Assembly: GCA_027484315.1 (NCBI GenBank)
Contig: JAIXTE010000129.1
Span: forward strand, 62,001 to 126,000
Reading direction: 5' to 3'
DNA from: Burkholderiales bacterium
GTDB lineage: Bacteria; Pseudomonadota; Gammaproteobacteria; Burkholderiales; Burkholderiaceae_B
DNA: 64,000 nucleotides
A program made the translations under genes and the position numbers. Positions 20,455-29,554 of this stretch are shown here, one piece after another. The notes beneath the pieces were generated by a model that ran no database searches, was not told the DNA's origin, and saw only the letters and a list, made by a program, of their open reading frames with translations. Every line of letters begins with the position of its first letter. Within the stretch, counting starts at the first letter, position 1.

Positions 20455-21852
20455 TTGAATCCTGCAGTACCCGAACAAAAACCAGTAAAACCCGGTGCCA
20501 GCGGCACCCTGAACGAGTGGCTGACCTATCTTGAGTCGATACACAGCAAGCCCATCGACATGGGCCTGGATCGATTGAAGGTGGTCCAGCAACACATGAA
20601 CTTTGCACTGAACGGTGTGGTGTTCACAGTCGCTGGGACCAATGGCAAAGGCTCCACCTGCGCCATGCTGGAAAGCATCATGATTCAAGCCGGCTACAAG
20701 GTCGGTATGTACACTTCACCACACTTGATCCGCTTCACCGAACGGGCACGAATCAATGGTGAGGAAGTGGCAGAAAGCGACTTGATTGCTGCTTTCGAAC
20801 GGGTTGAACAGGCGCGTACTGACACATCCTCCTCACTGACATATTTTGAATTCACGACGCTGGCCGTGGCCTGGCTGTTTTCACAGACCCGTCTGGACGC
20901 AGTCATTCTGGAAGTAGGCTTGGGCGGCAGGCTGGATGCAGTGAATGCGTTTGACACCGATTGCGCCATTTGTACCAGCGTGGACCTGGATCACCAGGCC
21001 TTTTTAGGCCCCGACCGTGAAAGCATCGGTCGTGAGAAAGCTGGCATATTCCGGACCGGCAAGCCGGCAATTGTGGGCGACCCCAAACCGCCGCAAAGTG
21101 TGATTGACCATGCGGAAGCGATTGGGGCAGATCTCTGGATGTTTGCACGCGATTTCAATTACAGCGGCGACAAGCAGCAATGGGCTTATGGGGGCCGAAG
21201 CATGCGCAGGGCTGCTTTGGCTTATCCCGCTTTGCGGGGCACCAACCAGCTGTTGAATGCCTCGGCCGCGCTGGCCGCGCTGGAATCCGTGCGTGACCGT
21301 TTGCCCATTCCTGCACAGTCGATTCGCCAAGGGTTTTTGCTGGTGGAATGGCCTGGCCGCTTCCAGGTGTTGCCTGGTCAGCCCACGGTGGTGCTGGACG
21401 TGGGGCACAACCCGCACGCAGCCGCACACTTGCGCGAAAGCCTCGACAACATGGGCTTTTTCCCCTACACCCATTGCATTTTTGGCATGTTGGCTGACAA
21501 AGATGCAGTGGCCGTGGTCAACGCCCTGAAAGATCGGGTGGACCATTGGCACCTGGTTCCGCTTGAAGGCGATCGGGGCCGATCTACCGAGCAGCTTTTG
21601 CAGCAATTGGCGCTTGCGGGGGTCGATGGACCTGCCTTTGACTGGGTGGGCAATTCACAGGCGCTGGCAAAAGGTGGAATTGCAAAGCAGCCCCCGGAAA
21701 AAAGTGTTCAGAGCTACAACAGTGTGAGCCAAGCGTATGCTGTGGTCACTTCTGCAGTGCCACCCAATGATAGAATTCTCGTTTTTGGATCCTTCCTGGT
21801 GGTGGCGCAAGCCATGCAAGCCAAAGAGGCGATTCGAAAGCGACCCGGTTAA
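20455..21852 (+). CDS. folC: Folylpolyglutamate / dihydrofolate synthase
   Basis: FolC joins glutamate to dihydropteroate and extends folate polyglutamates. The 465-residue Mur-ligase-fold protein has the ATP-binding GTNGKGST at residues 61-68, LEVGLGGRLDAVN, DHQAFLG and the C-terminal DVGHNPHAA. It begins at a TTG preceded by CGAGG; no nearer ATG would keep the N-terminal helix. It is part of the accD-folC-dedD-cvpA-purF run. Confidence 0.95.
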   Translation: MNPAVPEQKPVKPGASGTLNEWLTYLESIHSKPIDMGLDRLKVVQQHMNFALNGVVFTVAGTNGKGSTCAMLESIMIQAGYKVGMYTSPHLIRFTERARINGEEVAESDLIAAFERVEQARTDTSSSLTYFEFTTLAVAWLFSQTRLDAVILEVGLGGRLDAVNAFDTDCAICTSVDLDHQAFLGPDRESIGREKAGIFRTGKPAIVGDPKPPQSVIDHAEAIGADLWMFARDFNYSGDKQQWAYGGRSMRRAALAYPALRGTNQLLNASAALAALESVRDRLPIPAQSIRQGFLLVEWPGRFQVLPGQPTVVLDVGHNPHAAAHLRESLDNMGFFPYTHCIFGMLADKDAVAVVNALKDRVDHWHLVPLEGDRGRSTEQLLQQLALAGVDGPAFDWVGNSQALAKGGIAKQPPEKSVQSYNSVSQAYAVVTSAVPPNDRILVFGSFLVVAQAMQAKEAIRKRPG

Positions 21853-21869
21853 TTAATTCAGGAGTGCTG

Positions 21870-22598
21870 GTGAGTTCAAATTCGCGTTCTACTGCCAAGA
21901 ACAAAGTCAACAACGATCCTGTTGACGAGTTAAAACGCAGGTCCAGAAGGCGATTGGTAGGCTCAATTGCACTTTTTTTAGCGGCCATCATCATTGTTCC
22001 CGCTTTGGTTGAAAATGAAGAGGCACAGACTGGCAGCGAGGTGGAACTGGTAGTTCCCACCCGGCCTTCAGCAGAGCTTGCTGCACCGCCAGCACAAGTA
22101 GCACCGGAAGCCAAGCTAGAAGCCTCGCAGTCTCGCCAGGAGCGTGCAGTGGCGGTTGCGCCTGTGGCGCCCCCTGTCGAGCCTCCTCCAATCGTGGCAG
22201 AGCCCAAGACCGAAACTAAGCCAGAGCCCAAGGTTGAACCCAAGCCAGAGCCCAAGGTTGAACCAAAGCCCGAGCCCAAGGTTGAACCCAAGACTGAATC
22301 AAAATCCGAGCCAAAGTCTTCGTCGGAAGACCCCATCGCCAATTTTGCCAAAGCTGAAAGCAAGAAGGTTGAGACTTATTGGATTCAGGTCGCCGCCGTC
22401 AGTGACAAAGCGCGTGCCGATTCGTTGGCCAAGGAAATTGGTGGCAAAGGTTTTCCTGCAAGGGTGGAGTCTGCAAACGCCAGTGGTGGCACTGTGTATC
22501 GAGTGCGGGTAGGTCCAATTTCAGGTCAGGCCAAGGCCGATGAAACCAAAGCGAAATTGGGAGCTGCGGGTTACACCACCGGGAGGGTGGTGCAGTGA
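21870..22598 (+). CDS. SPOR-domain inner-membrane protein (DedD-like)
   Basis: The 242-residue protein has one transmembrane segment near residues 31-50 (LVGSIALFLAAIIIVPALV), a Pro-Glu-Lys-rich linker and a C-terminal SPOR domain (about residues 165-240). SPOR domains bind denuded peptidoglycan at the division septum. The linker contains near-identical repeats of KPEPKVEP. GTG 21870, five bases after AGGAG, is favoured over the GTG at 21864. The next gene, cvpA, overlaps its stop. Confidence 0.88.
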   Translation: MSSNSRSTAKNKVNNDPVDELKRRSRRRLVGSIALFLAAIIIVPALVENEEAQTGSEVELVVPTRPSAELAAPPAQVAPEAKLEASQSRQERAVAVAPVAPPVEPPPIVAEPKTETKPEPKVEPKPEPKVEPKPEPKVEPKTESKSEPKSSSEDPIANFAKAESKKVETYWIQVAAVSDKARADSLAKEIGGKGFPARVESANASGGTVYRVRVGPISGQAKADETKAKLGAAGYTTGRVVQ

Positions 22599-23098
22599 CC
22601 CTTGCGTTGACCCTGTTTGATTATGTGGTGATTGGTGTTTTAGTGCTTTCCGTGCTGTTGGGCTTGTTCCGAGGCATGGTCAAAGAGGTACTTTCGCTCG
22701 CCAATTGGGTCATTGCATTCTGGGTAGCCAACCGCTACGGTGCTGAGCTTGCCGTGTACATGGACTGGGCAGAATCCCTGACACCGCCTATGAAAGCCTT
22801 GATCGGTTGCGCTGTCGCCTTTTTTGCCACCATGATTGTGGGTGCCATATTTATTTCCCTGTTGGGCAAAATTGTTTCAGCCGCCGGGCTGGGGTTTGCT
22901 GATCGGGGTTTGGGCGGGGCGTTCGGCTTCGCACGTGGTTTGTTTATTGTGTTGGTGCTGGTCACCGGGGCAGGATTCACCTCGCTTCCGGAACAGCCAT
23001 TTTGGCGAAATGCCATGTTGTCCCCTTTGGCTGAGGACGCGATGAGAGAAATCAAACCGCATCTGCCGGAAAGTGTGGCCAAGTGGGTACGCTACTAG
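22595..23098 (+). CDS. cvpA: CvpA family membrane protein
   Basis: A 167-residue protein with about four transmembrane helices matches CvpA, named for colicin V production and usually placed before purF. The LGLFRGMVKEVLSLANWVIAF start and the GLGGAFGFARGLFIV segment are typical. The GTG start overlaps the previous stop codon (GTGA). Its biochemical role remains unsettled in the family. Confidence 0.92.
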   Translation: MTLALTLFDYVVIGVLVLSVLLGLFRGMVKEVLSLANWVIAFWVANRYGAELAVYMDWAESLTPPMKALIGCAVAFFATMIVGAIFISLLGKIVSAAGLGFADRGLGGAFGFARGLFIVLVLVTGAGFTSLPEQPFWRNAMLSPLAEDAMREIKPHLPESVAKWVRY

Positions 23099-23107
23099 GA
23101 GCTTTCA

Positions 23108-24622
23108 ATGTGCGGGATTGTCGGTATCGCCGGTTTTTCTCCTGTTAATCAAGTTTTGTATGACAGTTTGCTGTTGTTGCAACACCGTGGCCAGGACGCT
23201 GCGGGCATTGCCACAGCGCACAGCAATTCGTTTTCAATGTCCAAGGGCAATGGGCTGGTGCGGGATGTGTTCCGTACCCGCAACATGAGGTCTTTGCCGG
23301 GCAATATGGGCATCGGGCATGTTCGTTACCCCACGGCCGGTTCGGCTGCAAGTTCCGATGAAGCCCAGCCTTTCTATGTGAATGCGCCTTACGGTTTGGT
23401 ACTGGCTCACAACGGCAACCTGACCAACAGCGAGCGCCTGAAGGCCGAGCTGTTCAAGAATGACCGCCGCCACATCAACACCAATTCCGACTCGGAAGTG
23501 TTGTTGAACGTGCTCGCGCATGAATTGCAGTCCAATGCGTCAGGTTATTCACTTGATCCTGTCACCATTTTCCGCGCTGTGGCCGGTGTTCATGCCCGTG
23601 CCCGCGGTGCCTACGCTTGCGTGGCACAAATTGCCGGGTACGGCCTGCTGGCTTTCCGTGACCCGTTTGGTATTCGCCCCTTGGCTTTGGGCAAGGCCGA
23701 AAGCGAGCAGGGCACGGAATACATGTTTGCATCCGAATCCGTGGCCTTGGTGGGCATGGGGTTTGAGTTCGTGCGCGACATCGAACCAGGTGAAGCCGTG
23801 TTTGTGGACCTGGATGGCAAGTTGTATGCGCAGCAATGTGCAGAAAAGTCATCGTTGAACCCCTGCATTTTCGAGTACGTGTACCTTGCGCGTCCCGATT
23901 CGGTCATGGATGGCATCAGCGTTTACGAAGCACGCGTGAAAATGGGCGAATACCTGGCCGACCAGATCCGCAAGAGCATGTCCCCCAGTGAAATCGATGT
24001 GGTCATGCCCATTCCTGATTCAAGCCGCCCAGCCGCGCTGGAACTGGCGAATCAGTTGGGTGTGCCGTATCGGGAAGGTTTCATCAAGAACCGTTACATC
24101 GGCCGTACATTTATCATGCCGGGTCAGGCCGTGCGCAAGAAGAGTGTTCGCCAGAAGTTGAATGCCATTTCCGTGGAATTCAAGAACAAGACCGTATTGC
24201 TTGTGGACGATTCAATTGTGCGTGGTACAACCAGCCGGGAAATTGTGCAGATGGCACGAGAAGCTGGGGCAAAGAAGGTGATTTTCGCCTCTGCAGCGCC
24301 CCCCGTGCGTTTCCCCAACGTGTATGGCATCGACATGCCCACGCGCGATGAGCTAATTGCTTCCGGTCGGACCGACGATGAAATTTGCGCGGAAATTGGC
24401 GCTGATGCCCTGTTTTATCAGGACATTGAAGACATGAAGCGTGCTGTACGCGATTTGAACCCAAAGATTCAGACCTTTGATGCCAGCTGTTTTGACGGTT
24501 CTTACATCACCGGTGATGTGACCACTGAATACCTGGACCGCCTGGAATACATGCGCAAACATCCCGAGGTGCTTGAATCGGGTGGTTTGCAAATGAACCT
24601 GGGTTATTCTGCCAATCAGTAA
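23108..24622 (+). CDS. purF: Amidophosphoribosyltransferase
   Basis: PurF starts de novo purine synthesis by moving ammonia from glutamine to PRPP. The 504-residue product begins MCGIVGIAG, so Cys2 becomes the N-terminal nucleophile once Met is removed. [12 protein letters not shown] follows. The phosphoribosyltransferase domain shows the PRPP loop [14 protein letters not shown] near residue 365. There is no sign of the CxxC-type Fe-S form. The gene ends the long biosynthetic block. Confidence 0.97.
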   Translation: MCGIVGIAGFSPVNQVLYDSLLLLQHRGQDAAGIATAHSNSFSMSKGNGLVRDVFRTRNMRSLPGNMGIGHVRYPTAGSAASSDEAQPFYVNAPYGLVLAHNGNLTNSERLKAELFKNDRRHINTNSDSEVLLNVLAHELQSNASGYSLDPVTIFRAVAGVHARARGAYACVAQIAGYGLLAFRDPFGIRPLALGKAESEQGTEYMFASESVALVGMGFEFVRDIEPGEAVFVDLDGKLYAQQCAEKSSLNPCIFEYVYLARPDSVMDGISVYEARVKMGEYLADQIRKSMSPSEIDVVMPIPDSSRPAALELANQLGVPYREGFIKNRYIGRTFIMPGQAVRKKSVRQKLNAISVEFKNKTVLLVDDSIVRGTTSREIVQMAREAGAKKVIFASAAPPVRFPNVYGIDMPTRDELIASGRTDDEICAEIGADALFYQDIEDMKRAVRDLNPKIQTFDASCFDGSYITGDVTTEYLDRLEYMRKHPEVLESGGLQMNLGYSANQ

Positions 24623-24740
24623 CTTGTCCGGAGTCACGCAAGTGCCCGTTTGAATTTTGGGCGCTTTCCTCACACCAGATTTTTACAAGTTGTCAGTTTT
24701 AAGTCAGTGCTTGGAGTAAAATACTCAACTGATTGATATA

Positions 24741-24770
24741 AAAGCGCGAAATGGTTCGCGCTTTTTATTT
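24741..24770 (+). terminator. Intrinsic terminator between purF and lysC
   Basis: A perfect 10-bp stem (AAAGCGCGAA, 24741-24750, pairing with 24755-24764) has a four-base loop and runs into TTTTTATTT. It is a strong rho-independent terminator for the purF transcript. It ends only about 20 bases before the lysC ATG, so the lysC promoter must overlap or lie upstream of it. Confidence 0.8.
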
Positions 24771-24788
24771 GTGCAGGGCGATCTGACT

Positions 24789-26045
24789 ATGTCACTGATA
24801 GTACATAAATACGGTGGCACCTCCATGGGGTCCACAGAACGTATCAAGAATGTAGCCAAGCGTGTCGCCAAGTGGCATCGCGCGGGCTTTCAAATGGTGG
24901 TTGTGCCATCGGCCATGTCGGGTGAAACCAACCGCCTGATCGGCTTGGCCAAGGAAATTCAGGCAGAACCCGATCCTCGGGAACTGGACATGCTGTGCTG
25001 TACCGGCGAGCAGGCTTCCGTGGCTTTGCTGGCCATGGCCTTGAAGGCCGAGGGCCTGGATGCAATCAGCTTTTCTGGCTGGCAAGTGCCCATCAAGACC
25101 GACAGCAGTTACACCAAGGCCCGCATTGAGTCGATTGATGACACGCGTGTGAAAGCTGAACTGAATGCCGGCAAGGTGGTGATCGTGACTGGTTTCCAGG
25201 GTATTGACGACCATGGCAACCAAACCACCTTGGGCCGCGGCGGTTCAGACACCTCTGCGGTGGCGATTGCTGCAGCCATGGGTGCTGCCGAATGCCTGAT
25301 TTACACGGATGTGGATGGTGTCTACACCACCGACCCCCGCGTGGTACCGGAAGCACGCCGCATGCGCGTGGTGTCGTTTGAAGAAATGCTGGAAATGGCT
25401 TCTTTGGGCTCCAAGGTGTTGCAGATCCGTTCTGTTGAATTTGCAGGCAAGTACCGTGTCCCAACCCGTGTGCTGTCAAGCTTGACCGATCCAATGATGT
25501 CGCTGGACGAAGAAAAAGTGTCTGGTACGCTGATTACTTTTGAGGAAGATGAACATATGGAACAGGCTGTTGTTTCCGGTATCGCTTTCAACCGTGATGA
25601 AGCCAAAGTCACCATTCGCGGTGTGCCTGACAGGCCCGGCGTGGCGTATCAAATTCTCGGCCAGGTTGCAGAGGCGAACATCGATGTGGACATGATCATC
25701 CAGAACCAGGGTTCGGATGGCACCACCGATTTCACCTTCACGGTCCACCGCAATGAATTCAACAAAACCATGGATCTGTTGAAAAACAAGATTCAGGGCA
25801 GCGTGAGTGCGCGTGAAGTGGCGGGTGACACCAATGTGTGCAAGGTTTCTATCGTGGGCATCGGCATGCGCTCACATGTTGGTGTGGCCAGCCTCATGTT
25901 CAAAACCTTGTCGGAAGAGGGCATCAACATCCAGATGATTTCAACTTCTGAAATCAAGGTGTCTGTGCTGATTGATGACAAGTACATGGAGTTGGCTGTG
26001 CGCGCCTTGCACAAGGCTTTTGGCCTGGAAAAAGAGGCGGCCTGA
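24789..26045 (+). CDS. lysC: Aspartate kinase
   Basis: LysC phosphorylates aspartate, the first step to lysine, threonine and methionine. The 418-residue protein starts MSLIVHKYGGTSMGS, containing the ATP-binding KYGGTS. FQGIDDHGNQTTLGRGGSD forms part of the active site. Two C-terminal ACT-type regulatory domains (about residues 265-415) suggest feedback control by lysine and threonine. ATG 24789 is chosen because it begins the conserved N-terminus. Confidence 0.97.
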   Translation: MSLIVHKYGGTSMGSTERIKNVAKRVAKWHRAGFQMVVVPSAMSGETNRLIGLAKEIQAEPDPRELDMLCCTGEQASVALLAMALKAEGLDAISFSGWQVPIKTDSSYTKARIESIDDTRVKAELNAGKVVIVTGFQGIDDHGNQTTLGRGGSDTSAVAIAAAMGAAECLIYTDVDGVYTTDPRVVPEARRMRVVSFEEMLEMASLGSKVLQIRSVEFAGKYRVPTRVLSSLTDPMMSLDEEKVSGTLITFEEDEHMEQAVVSGIAFNRDEAKVTIRGVPDRPGVAYQILGQVAEANIDVDMIIQNQGSDGTTDFTFTVHRNEFNKTMDLLKNKIQGSVSAREVAGDTNVCKVSIVGIGMRSHVGVASLMFKTLSEEGINIQMISTSEIKVSVLIDDKYMELAVRALHKAFGLEKEAA

Positions 26046-26104
26046 ACCGGCCGCTGAGCATCTGCGATGCAGCGCAATTTGCATGAAAGCGATTTGCGCC
26101 TGCA

Positions 26105-26134
26105 TTCAACATTTTGGCCGAAAACGTGTATAAT
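26105..26134 (+). promoter_or_regulatory. Candidate promoter of tRNA-Ser
   Basis: A perfect TATAAT lies at 26129-26134, eleven bases before the mature tRNA. An 18-base spacer separates it from TTCAAC at 26105-26110, a poor -35 element. The -10 match is what supports this call. Confidence 0.5.
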
Positions 26135-26144
26135 TCGGCCTTCT

Positions 26145-26235
26145 GGAGACGTGGCCGAGTGGTCGAAGGCACTCCCCTGCTAAGGGAGCATACCCCAAAA
26201 GGGTATCGGAGGTTCAAATCCTCTCGTCTCCGCCA
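26145..26235 (+). tRNA. tRNA-Ser, anticodon GCU
   Basis: The acceptor arms GGAGACG (26145-26151) and CGTCTCC (26225-26231) pair fully, followed by a G discriminator and an encoded CCA. The anticodon stem CTCCC/GGGAG holds the loop CTGCTAA, giving anticodon GCU for AGC/AGU codons. A long variable arm (ATACCCCAAAAGGGTAT) and the TTCAAAT T-loop are typical of tRNA-Ser. Confidence 0.97.
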
Positions 26236-26244
26236 GATGAAAAC

Positions 26245-26285
26245 AAACCCCCAAGTTGCTGAACGGCACTTGGGGGTTTTGTTTT
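26245..26285 (+). terminator. Intrinsic terminator after tRNA-Ser
   Basis: AAACCCCCAAGT (26245-26256) pairs with ACTTGGGGGTTT (26268-26279), followed by TTTGTTTTT. This is a strong 12-bp stem with an 11-base loop, directly after the tRNA. Confidence 0.85.
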
Positions 26286-26430
26286 TGTTCCGGCCTTGCC
26301 TATAGGGTTCTCAAGCCATTTTGTCGTAGTCGCCAGCCGGTTGCCCTCACAAGCTGCTGTCGCGATGTAGGACAAAGCCCACATTCAATTCGGCGAATCC
26401 TGACCTACTTTTTTTCTCCACCGCCGTACA

Positions 26431-26459
26431 TTGAAGTTGTGATCTTTCACACAGATAAC
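26431..26459 (+). promoter_or_regulatory. Candidate promoter of the csbD-like gene
   Basis: TTGAAG (26431-26436) and GATAAC (26454-26459) are separated by 17 bases and each match four of six sigma-70 consensus positions. They lie 30 bases before the csbD-like start. The rest of 26286-26430 holds no gene that I can recognise. Confidence 0.4.
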
Positions 26460-26488
26460 TCTCTTCAACAACAAACAGGAGAAGGCTT

Positions 26489-26689
26489 ATGAACAAGGAC
26501 ATTTTTCAAGGCAACTGGAAACAGCTGAAAGGGAAAGTAAAGCAGCAGTGGGGCAAGCTTACTGATGACGATCTGGATGTGATTGATGGCAAGCGCACCG
26601 AGCTGGCCGGAAAACTTCAGGAGCGTTATGGCTACGGCAAAGATGAAGCCGAAAAACATTTGGACACTTGGGAGCGTCAGAACCACTGA
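26489..26689 (+). CDS. CsbD-family stress-response protein
   Basis: This 66-residue hydrophilic protein starts MNKDIFQGNWKQLKGKVKQQWGKL, the CsbD signature, and ends with the KDEAEKHLDTWERQ helix. CsbD-like proteins (YjbJ in E. coli) are abundant, induced by general stress and of unknown mechanism. AGGAGAAGG lies just upstream. A DUF1328 membrane peptide follows by 34 bases, a pairing often seen in stress-inducible patches. Confidence 0.9.
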   Translation: MNKDIFQGNWKQLKGKVKQQWGKLTDDDLDVIDGKRTELAGKLQERYGYGKDEAEKHLDTWERQNH

Positions 26690-26723
26690 CCCGTCAACCA
26701 ATTAACCACTCAAGGAGTTGATT

Positions 26724-26891
26724 ATGTTGCATTACGCTGTCGTATTTTTTGTAATCGCGCTGATTGCTGCTTTGTTCGGCTTCGGTGGCATAGCAGCGGG
26801 AGCGGTTGAAATTGCAAAAATATTATTTTTTGTTTTCATAATTCTTGCAGCTGTCACCTTTGTGTTTAACTTGGTCAGATCCAAAACCTAG
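26724..26891 (+). CDS. DUF1328 small membrane protein (YtjA-like)
   Basis: A 55-residue peptide with two hydrophobic helices, about residues 4-20 and 32-50, carries the family's [18 protein letters not shown] middle. AAGGAG stands nine bases before the ATG. DUF1328 proteins are small inner-membrane proteins without an assigned function and frequently accompany CsbD-type genes. Start, stop and ribosome site were read directly from the sequence. Confidence 0.85.
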   Translation: MLHYAVVFFVIALIAALFGFGGIAAGAVEIAKILFFVFIILAAVTFVFNLVRSKT

Positions 26892-26925
26892 CGCACTGAT
26901 GGGTGTTTAGACCGCGGATCAAACC

Positions 26926-26970
26926 AACGCAATCGGGGTCACTTTTTTAAGTGGCCCTTGTTGCGTTTTT
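26926..26970 (+). terminator. Intrinsic terminator after the DUF1328 gene
   Basis: Outer arms AACGCAA (26926-26932) and TTGCGTT (26961-26967) enclose GGGTCAC/GTGGCCC (26936-26942, 26951-26957), and the hairpin runs into TTTTT. It separates the csbD pair from the kinase gene. Confidence 0.65.
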
Positions 26971-26992
26971 GCCGTGTGTGCTTTGAAATACT

Positions 26993-28363
26993 TTGAAACA
27001 TTCAACTCAACGTTCAATTTTGTCCGCCCGAAAGCGGATTGTCCAAAGCCGACCTTATTGGCTTTTCGCCTTTGGCTGTCTCATGGTGATCGCCTTGCTC
27101 GGGATTACCTACACCCATTCACGCATGAATGCGCAGGTCATGGCCATGTCCGAGATCAACAAGAAGCGGATTGATCGCCTGGACCAATTGTGGGTGCTTG
27201 TGGTGGATGCTGAAGCCAGTGCCTTGTCGTTTTTGCTGATGCGCAGTGATTTGTATCTTGAGCCTTACCGGGAAAGCATATCCAAGCTGGATCCCTTGAT
27301 GGCCTCCATGAACTTCGATATCCCGCCTGGTTCGGAAGATCATGAAGACCTGATGATCCTTAAGCGTTTGGTGGATGCCAAGTTTCAGCAAATGGGCGAA
27401 ATGCTCAGCAAGGGGCGCGCACCCTTGGCCATGTCGAATGATCGGGGGGAAATGGGCAAGCAGCTCATGGACGAAATCCGCATTCGCCTGGCTGTGTTGA
27501 AGCAACGCCGGGAAACTGCGCACAAGAAGCTGGAAAGGAGTTACACCGACCAGGGCCAGAAAATTCAATATGTGGGCTATGCCTTGGGTTTTGCCTCGTT
27601 GATGTTGATCCTGAGTCTCTTTACCTTCCAGCAGCGTCAGGTGGCTTTGCGGGCCCGCATTCACGATTTGCTTAAATCTGAAAACGCTCGGCTGGAAGAC
27701 ATGGTCAGAACGCGTACCCGTGAGTTGAGCCGACTGGCCAGCCATTTGACCAATGCCCGCGAAGAAGAGCGACGACACATGGCGCGCGAGCTGCATGACC
27801 AGATGGGGGCGTGGTTGACTGCAGCCAAAATGGATGCAAGCTGGTTAAGACGTTCCCTGGGTACCCAGGTTGGGGACGATATTCAAGAGCGGATTCTGCG
27901 CTTGATCGACAGCATTGGAAGCACCATTACCCTAACACGCAGGCTGGTGGATGACCTTCAGCCCCCGCTGCTTGAGGGTTTGGGGCTGGTGGAGGCATTG
28001 CGCGCATTGGGCGAACAATTTCAGCTTGATGTGCCAGTTGAAATGGACTTTCCGGCGAATGATGTGAATTTGACTCAAGATCAGTCGCTGGCTTTGTATC
28101 GGATTGCCCAAGAGTCGCTGACCAATATCCGAAAGTATGCGAAGGCCACCCAGGTGAGACTGGGCTTGTCTGAGGGGGATGGGAAGGTGGTCTTGTCCGT
28201 GCGTGACAACGGGTGTGGGTTCGAAACCCAGAATGGGGAAACGCATGGCCATGGCATTGCTGGCATGAAGCATCGCACCCAGATGTTCAATGGCAGTTTA
28301 ATGCTTCGTTCGGTGCCGGGAAAGGGAACACACATTGAGGTGTGCATTCCCGCTGCGGCGTAG
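26993..28363 (+). CDS. Membrane sensor histidine kinase, NarL/HisKA_3 type
   Basis: The 456-residue kinase has two transmembrane segments (about residues 23-42 and 195-217) flanking a helical periplasmic sensor of about 150 residues. A cytoplasmic dimerisation domain follows, with the phospho-accepting His near residue 267 in MARELHDQMGAW. The ATPase domain shows RIAQESLTNIRKYA, the G1 box DNGCGF and GHGIAGMKHR. The start is uncertain; the TTG at 26993 is used because nothing better precedes the first helix. Its end is only eight bases from the convergent response-regulator gene, the likely partner. Confidence 0.88.
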   Translation: MKHSTQRSILSARKRIVQSRPYWLFAFGCLMVIALLGITYTHSRMNAQVMAMSEINKKRIDRLDQLWVLVVDAEASALSFLLMRSDLYLEPYRESISKLDPLMASMNFDIPPGSEDHEDLMILKRLVDAKFQQMGEMLSKGRAPLAMSNDRGEMGKQLMDEIRIRLAVLKQRRETAHKKLERSYTDQGQKIQYVGYALGFASLMLILSLFTFQQRQVALRARIHDLLKSENARLEDMVRTRTRELSRLASHLTNAREEERRHMARELHDQMGAWLTAAKMDASWLRRSLGTQVGDDIQERILRLIDSIGSTITLTRRLVDDLQPPLLEGLGLVEALRALGEQFQLDVPVEMDFPANDVNLTQDQSLALYRIAQESLTNIRKYAKATQVRLGLSEGDGKVVLSVRDNGCGFETQNGETHGHGIAGMKHRTQMFNGSLMLRSVPGKGTHIEVCIPAAA

Positions 28364-28371
28364 AGGTTCTA

Positions 28372-29007
28372 TCAGCTCACCAGCAAACCGTGTTGGTGGG
28401 CATAGGTTGCCAACTCGGCGTTGCTGGACACCATCAGTTTTTCCAGAATGCGTGATCTGTAAGTGCTCACGGTTTTCACGCTGAGGTGCAAGGCCTCGGC
28501 AATGGTAGACACGCTATCACCCTTGATCAGCCTCATGAAGACCTGCAGCTCGCGTTCGGAAAGCAGTTCATGCGCGGGCTTGTTGCTTTCGCCCGCCATT
28601 TCGCTGGCCAGCAGCTCGGCGGTTTTTCTGGATACGTATCGGCGACCTTGTGCCACTGTGTGTATAGCATTGATCAGGTCGGTGCGGTCGCAGTCTTTGC
28701 ACAGGTAACCGCTGGCTCCGTTGCGAATCATGGACAGGGCATACCGTTCTTCGGAAAAACTGCTGATGATCAATACCTGGATGTCATCATGGCGTTGTTT
28801 GATGGTGCGAAGCAGGTCAATGCCGCTGAGGTCTGGTAAGGACAAATCCAGCAGCAATACATCACAGGGTTGGCTGCGAAGGGCCACTTGGGCTTCCTCG
28901 GCAGTACCGGCTTCAAACCCGATGGACATGCCCAGTTCCTCGCTCAACATTTCCTTAAAGCCCGCCCGGACAATGGCGTGGTCGTCAACTATAGCCAATC
29001 GAATCAT
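28372..29007 (-). CDS. LuxR/NarL-family response regulator
   Basis: The 211-residue regulator has a receiver domain with phospho-acceptor Asp54 (LLLDLSLPDLSG) and acidic Asp8/Asp9. Its C-terminal LuxR helix-turn-helix reads LSERELQVFMRLIKGDSVSTIAEALHLS in consecutive parts. ATG 29007 starts the canonical MIRLAIVDDH; an upstream in-frame extension is not receiver-like. The gene is convergent with the kinase at 26993, a less common layout for a cognate pair, and divergent from the BON-domain gene. Confidence 0.92.
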   Translation of the reverse strand: MIRLAIVDDHAIVRAGFKEMLSEELGMSIGFEAGTAEEAQVALRSQPCDVLLLDLSLPDLSGIDLLRTIKQRHDDIQVLIISSFSEERYALSMIRNGASGYLCKDCDRTDLINAIHTVAQGRRYVSRKTAELLASEMAGESNKPAHELLSERELQVFMRLIKGDSVSTIAEALHLSVKTVSTYRSRILEKLMVSSNAELATYAHQHGLLVS

Positions 29008-29194
29008 CTGAAGATATTCCTGTTGGGTAACTCGGTTATTCGGAGGCCAGACTATTCCTACAATCAAATCGTCTTTGTCGGACAGATCGAATTTTTGTCT
29101 CTCCGTAGTATTGAACGCATGAAACCTGATCAATACATACCTTGATCTTGATTTCTTGTAAGTAGTCAGTTCGATAACTTTAAGGAGTACAACA

Positions 29195-29527
29195 ATGAAT
29201 AAATTGATCGCTCAAACTTTGATTGCTTCCAGTGTTGCTTTTGCTGCACTTGCACCGGCCCATGCAGCCGACCAAGAGAAAGAGCGCACAAATTCCGTAG
29301 GCCAGTATGTGGATGACAGCACCATTACTGCCAAGGTCAAGGCCAAGCATGCCGAAGACAAACTCGTTAGCGCCATGGGCGTTAATGTGGAAACCAAGCA
29401 AGGCGTGGTAATTTTGTCAGGCAAAGCGAAGTCTGCTGACGAAAAGCAGCGCGCTGAGCAGTTGGCTCGTCAGGTTGAAGGTGTCAAAAGCATCAGCAAC
29501 AAAATTGATGTGGCTCCGGCCTCTTGA
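29195..29527 (+). CDS. Periplasmic BON-domain protein (OsmY-like)
   Basis: The 110-residue product has a signal peptide with an AHA-A cleavage site near residue 24 and one BON domain (about residues 40-107, DDSTITAKVKAKHAEDKL ... VKSISNKIDV). BON proteins are thought to bind phospholipid surfaces and often respond to osmotic stress. AAGGAG (29182-29187) lies eight bases before ATG. The divergent response regulator may control it; that is inferred from position only. Confidence 0.9.
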   Translation: MNKLIAQTLIASSVAFAALAPAHAADQEKERTNSVGQYVDDSTITAKVKAKHAEDKLVSAMGVNVETKQGVVILSGKAKSADEKQRAEQLARQVEGVKSISNKIDVAPAS

Positions 29528-29554
29528 TATTTGATTGCTTGACTTGAACCAGAG

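Noticed and set aside
22200..22320. Repeated KPEPKVEP units in the SPOR protein as a possible mobile or CRISPR-like repeat
   Set aside because: The units are in-frame Pro/Glu/Lys linker repeats, normal for SPOR proteins, with no spacer structure.
26974..27174. Short open frame overlapping the start of the histidine kinase
   Set aside because: It is in another frame and lacks any domain; the kinase frame carries the transmembrane segments.
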